The notes below the pieces were generated by a model. That model saw only the letters and a list, made by a program, of their open reading frames with translations, was not told the DNA's origin and searched no databases. This document shows, piece after piece, positions 61,147 to 64,000 of a stretch of DNA of 64,000 nt. The DNA lies in the NCBI GenBank assembly GCA_023440825.1, contig JAEXRL010000031.1, forward strand, positions 111,389 to 175,388, written 5' to 3'. Numbering within the stretch: position 1 is the first letter of the stretch; each line of letters begins with the position of its first letter. Made by a program: the position numbers and the translations under genes. This DNA is from Pseudomonadota bacterium. Its GTDB lineage: Bacteria; Pseudomonadota; Gammaproteobacteria; Burkholderiales; Burkholderiaceae_B.

Positions 61147-62072
61147 TAGACTTTTTCCACTTCTGGTTTACCCAATAAGCCTGTGGGACGGAATAACAAG
61201 ATAAAGACCAACAGGCTGAAAGCCACGATATCTTTATACTGGGAAGAAATAAAAGCTGCCGCAAACGTTTCTGCCAGCCCCAGTAATACACCACCCAACA
61301 TGGCCCCTGGTATGCTACCTATGCCACCCAGTACGGCAGCGGTAAAGGCTTTGATACCTGCCACAAAACCAATAAATGGATTGAGCTTGCCTATAGCCAG
61401 AGCGATTAGCACTCCTCCGACTGCGGCCAGCATGGCACCAATGATAAAAGTGAAAGAAATAATTTTGTTGGTATCAATGCCCAGCAGGTTGGCCATGCGT
61501 AAGTCCTGCGAGCAGGCCCGTGAAGCACGCCCCATGCGGGAGTATTTAATATACATACTGAGCATGATCATCAGGACAATGGTGACCACAATAATCATGA
61601 CGCGAGAATACGGCGCCGTAATAATGAAATCGGAACCCATCGTAAACTGAAACGAACCATTAATCAGTGTAGGAACGGCCATATCGCGAGCGCCCTGTCC
61701 CAAAGCTACCCAGTTCTGCAAGAAAATAGACATACCAATGGCAGAAATAAGCGGTACTAAACGTGGGCTGCCTCGTAAGGGCGCGTACGCCACTTTTTCT
61801 ACCGCATAGCCATATACGGCTGTCACAGCCATGGCAACCAATAGCATGATCAAAATAATCAGCCAGATAGGAATACCTGTGCCTACACCAATAGCAGTTA
61901 AGGTAACCAGCCCGACGTACGCGCCTATCATGTAGATTTCGCCGTGGGCAAAGTTAATCATTCCGATAATGCCGTAGACCATGGTGTAGCCTATGGCGAT
62001 CAGTGCGTAAATTGCTCCGAGGGATAAGCCATTGAACAACTGTTGCACTATTTGGGGTAATAGTTCTGACAT
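61146..62072 (-). CDS. livH: branched-chain amino acid ABC transporter permease LivH
   Basis: This is the other Liv permease, 308 residues with about eight hydrophobic segments. It has the typical start QQLFNGLSLGAIYALIAIGY, MVYGIIGMINFAHGEIYMIG, and the ATPase-contact loop with RMGRASRACSQDLRMANLLG. The C-terminal FAAAFISSQYKDIVAFSLLV is also characteristic. It lies 101 bases downstream of livK, with a hairpin between, which likely lowers permease expression relative to the binding protein. Confidence 0.96.
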   Translation of the reverse strand: MSELLPQIVQQLFNGLSLGAIYALIAIGYTMVYGIIGMINFAHGEIYMIGAYVGLVTLTAIGVGTGIPIWLIILIMLLVAMAVTAVYGYAVEKVAYAPLRGSPRLVPLISAIGMSIFLQNWVALGQGARDMAVPTLINGSFQFTMGSDFIITAPYSRVMIIVVTIVLMIMLSMYIKYSRMGRASRACSQDLRMANLLGIDTNKIISFTFIIGAMLAAVGGVLIALAIGKLNPFIGFVAGIKAFTAAVLGGIGSIPGAMLGGVLLGLAETFAAAFISSQYKDIVAFSLLVFILLFRPTGLLGKPEVEKV

Positions 62073-62132
62073 ACTTGATTCCGTTGAGTTTATTTAACCC
62101 ATTAATTTTTTGTCGCTGGATTAAATAATAAT

Positions 62133-62160
62133 GCCTCCGCCCAGATCAATGAGCGGAGGC
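62133..62160 (-). terminator. attenuating hairpin between livK and livH
   Basis: GCCTCCGC and GCGGAGGC are exact complements separated by 12 bases. On the minus strand the stem is followed by ATTATTATTTAA, only moderately T-rich, fitting partial termination after livK. Confidence 0.65.
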
Positions 62161-62173
62161 CTGATATGCGACT

Positions 62174-63295
62174 TTAGTCCGTGATCAGATCAAAGGTACC
62201 GTCTGGTTTCCACTTGAACACAGCAAATTCAAAATGCTTAAGATCACCTTTGGCATCGTATTCTACTTGACCAATGGCTGTATCGAAAGTATTTGCATGC
62301 ATATAGTCGGCAACCTTACTGGCATCTTCCCCGGCTGCATTAATACTATCGCTAATGATCTGCACCGCCGCGTAAGCAGGGAATGTAAAGGCACCATTAG
62401 GATTGCGCTTATAGGTTTCAAAGTGCTCCATCACCTTGGCATTGCTCGGCATCTTGGTAAAGTCCGTGGGCAAGGTTACCAAAAGCCCTTCTACGGCTGG
62501 ACCTGCAATGGCGTACAGATCGTTATTGGCTACGCCCTCGGGGCCCATAAACTGATTATTCAGGCCTTGCTCACGCGCCTGACGCAATAGCAGCCCCAGC
62601 TCAGCGTGATAACCGCCGAAATAAACCAAGTCTGGATTTAAGCTGCGCAGCTTGGTGATCACGGCCGAATAATCGCTATCGCCTACGTTAATCCCTTCGT
62701 CCATGACGATATTCATGTCTTTGTCTTTCAGCGCAGCACGAACCTGAGTCGCTACGCCTGAGCCGTAGGTTTGCTTATCGTGCAAAATGGCCACTGTTTT
62801 GGGCTTAAGCACGTCTGCGATGTAGTTGGCGGCAAAAGGCCCTTGTTGATCATCTCTACCTATGGTGCGGAAGAAATAATGCGGTTTAATGGTGTCGGTC
62901 ACGGCTGGAGCAGTCGCACCGGGGGTGATCGCAACAATGCCTTCTTGCTCGTATACGTTGACTGCTGGCACTGTCGTTCCCGAGCAGGCATGCGCTACGG
63001 CAAACTTGGCTCCAGAGTTCACTACACGGTTGGCAGCCGGCACTGCTTGCTTGGGTTCGCAAGCATCATCTATTAATATCGCCTCCAGTTGCTTGCCCTT
63101 CACACCACCTGCTGCGTTAATGGCGTCTATGGCTGTTAAGGCTCCTGCTTGAATCTGATCTCCATACTGCGTGGCGGGCCCGGTCATGGGTTGAGGAATA
63201 CCAATTTTGATCGTAGCTGCCTGTGCGCTACCGCTAAACATACATGCAGCAAAAATAGCCGCCGCTATGGGGGTGAAGCTTTGTTTCTTTATCAT
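62174..63295 (-). CDS. livK: branched-chain amino acid ABC transporter substrate-binding protein
   Basis: This is a periplasmic binding protein of 373 residues. The signal peptide spans about 1-26 (AQA before ATIKIGIPQP). The LIV-binding landmarks are PMTGPATQYGDQIQAGALTA, AHACSGTTVPAVNVYEQEGI and YFFRTIGRDDQQGPFAANYI, followed by KTVAILHDKQTYGSGVATQV. It delivers leucine, isoleucine, valine or a related amino acid to the LivHMGF complex. It is the first gene of the operon, with a 319-base upstream region that carries two dyads. Confidence 0.95.
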   Translation of the reverse strand: MIKKQSFTPIAAAIFAACMFSGSAQAATIKIGIPQPMTGPATQYGDQIQAGALTAIDAINAAGGVKGKQLEAILIDDACEPKQAVPAANRVVNSGAKFAVAHACSGTTVPAVNVYEQEGIVAITPGATAPAVTDTIKPHYFFRTIGRDDQQGPFAANYIADVLKPKTVAILHDKQTYGSGVATQVRAALKDKDMNIVMDEGINVGDSDYSAVITKLRSLNPDLVYFGGYHAELGLLLRQAREQGLNNQFMGPEGVANNDLYAIAGPAVEGLLVTLPTDFTKMPSNAKVMEHFETYKRNPNGAFTFPAYAAVQIISDSINAAGEDASKVADYMHANTFDTAIGQVEYDAKGDLKHFEFAVFKWKPDGTFDLITD

Positions 63296-63353
63296 TACAG
63301 CTGTCTCCCTAAATGCAGGATCTGGTTTTACCAGGATATTTTGAAATAGTATT

Positions 63354-63372
63354 CTTCACTTATAGAGTGAAG
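63354..63372. promoter_or_regulatory. inverted repeat upstream of livK
   Basis: CTTCACT and AGTGAAG are exact complements separated by TATAG, about 60 bases upstream of the livK start. It is a possible operator or leader hairpin of the liv operon. Confidence 0.4.
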
Positions 63373-63546
63373 GTCTGCTTATTCTGTCGCTGCATTGCTT
63401 TACTGTCACTACGGATAAGCCCTAGAGCAGACTTTAGGTGTAGGACTGAATTGGGGCTGATTATATATTTATTTTCTCTATTTACATGAATAGCTTAAGT
63501 TAAAAGCGTAAAACCCATATATCAATTTTAAGGTATAGCGGCTGGT

Positions 63547-63566
63547 ATTAGCCCTTAAGGGGTAAT
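63547..63566. promoter_or_regulatory. 20-bp near-palindrome downstream of proC
   Basis: ATTAGCCCTTAAGGGGTAAT is palindromic except for one pair. It lies 49 bases past the proC stop. It may be a weak terminator of proC or a binding site; no T-run follows. Confidence 0.35.
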
Positions 63567-63614
63567 AAGCCCATCGCCTCTACCCCCCAATAAAAAAGCG
63601 TTCACAAAAGCGTA

Positions 63615-64000
63615 TTAAGAGAATTCGCGAGACATATCCGCCGCTCTTTGGCGTGCTGCTCCGATTGCCTGAGTCACACTGGAGACAAAGCCAGTTTGAT
63701 TTAATACATCCAGTGCCGCCGCTGTAGTGCCACCTTTAGAGGTTACCCGTTCGCGCAATACGGCTGGTGTTTCCGGCGACAATGTAGCCAATTGAGTAGC
63801 ACCGTTTAATGTGGCCAAAGCCAGTTGACGCGCCTGTGCCGGTGTTAAGCCTTGTTCTATCCCCCCCTGAATCAGGGCCTCCAAAAATAAAAATACATAT
63901 GCCGGACCACTGCCCGACAGGCTGGTGACGGCGTCTATGGCCGCGTCATCCTCTACCCACACGACCTCACCGACAGATTTCAGTAATTGCTGAGCAATGT
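63615..64000 (-). CDS. proC: pyrroline-5-carboxylate reductase ProC, C-terminal part
   Basis: This is the C-terminal part (about 128 residues) of the last enzyme of proline synthesis, which reduces pyrroline-5-carboxylate with NAD(P)H. The ProC signature is plain: VTSLSGSGPAYVFLFLEALI, GLTPAQARQLALATLNGATQ, and LRERVTSKGGTTAAALDVLN. The frame stays open to the right edge (IAQQLLKSVGEVVWVEDD), so the GTG at 63962 that would begin an internal reading frame is not the start. The N-terminal Rossmann domain is outside the window. Confidence 0.95.
   Translation of the reverse strand, partial: IAQQLLKSVGEVVWVEDDAAIDAVTSLSGSGPAYVFLFLEALIQGGIEQGLTPAQARQLALATLNGATQLATLSPETPAVLRERVTSKGGTTAAALDVLNQTGFVSSVTQAIGAARQRAADMSREFS

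Larger units (their letters stand above)
63296..63614. other. 319-base intergenic region between livK and proC
   Basis: I see no gene here. It should hold the liv promoter. Two dyads are listed separately; the AT-rich block at about 63460-63520 could contain promoter elements but I cannot fix a -35/-10 pair. Confidence 0.6.

Noticed and set aside
63615..63962. ProC as a complete short protein starting at 63962
   Set aside because: The frame continues upstream to the window edge with ProC-like sequence, so it is the C-terminal part of a full gene.

Overview
The window looks like a chromosomal segment of a betaproteobacterium, most probably of the family Alcaligenaceae. The grounds are two Bug-type solute receptors, a DUF4148 protein, a tsdBA thiosulfate dehydrogenase pair, a KfrA/integrase pair, and the overall gene style at moderate GC. 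I assign no genus. I saw no rRNA, tRNA, CRISPR array or insertion sequence. Most genes are ordinary metabolic and transport genes.

Layout. Positions 1-5149 (minus strand) hold a heme uptake operon: a DUF2946 protein, the TonB-dependent receptor hmuR, then hmuS, hmuT and a permease hmuU that runs off the left edge. Positions 5442-9146 hold a LysR regulator divergent from a quinone-oxidoreductase-like protein, then polyphosphate:AMP phosphotransferase. Positions 9197-15648 hold two small catabolic modules, each with its own regulator and Bug receptor: an alpha-ketoglutarate dioxygenase with an IclR regulator, and an amidase with a LysR regulator and a small unrecognised protein. Positions 15894-18590 hold a sodium:alanine symporter and, convergent to it, purT, whose first codons are in a different frame from the rest.

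Positions 18731-34170 (minus strand) are the most striking part. A small STN-domain protein, an ECF sigma factor and a FecR-type anti-sigma factor lie directly upstream of a 4357-residue filamentous-hemagglutinin-type exoprotein. This looks like a cell-surface signalling system dedicated to a giant adhesin. It resembles the Pseudomonas aeruginosa VreA/VreI/VreR (PUMA3) system: there is no TonB-dependent receptor barrel, and no TpsB transporter is visible nearby. Next to it (34264-36699) a KfrA-like coiled-coil DNA-binding protein and a tyrosine recombinase diverge from a short region packed with inverted and direct repeats.

Positions 36826-46867 hold YtoQ, an orphan antitoxin-like HTH protein, the copper ATPase copA behind a MerR/CueR-type promoter, a VOC protein, a DUF4148 protein, a LysR regulator, an ankyrin protein, a CynX-type MFS carrier, a diguanylate cyclase with duplicated sensor domains, a small cytochrome c and a universal stress protein. 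Positions 46935-53718 (minus strand) hold a PQQ-type sugar dehydrogenase, a slipin/NfeD pair, fumC, an epd/gap-type dehydrogenase, an SDR enzyme and a glycerate-type dehydrogenase. Positions 53914-58350 (plus strand) hold an S9 peptidase, a glutathione S-transferase and tsdBA. Positions 58440-63295 hold a complete branched-chain amino acid ABC transporter (livKHMGF). The right edge holds the C-terminal part of proC.
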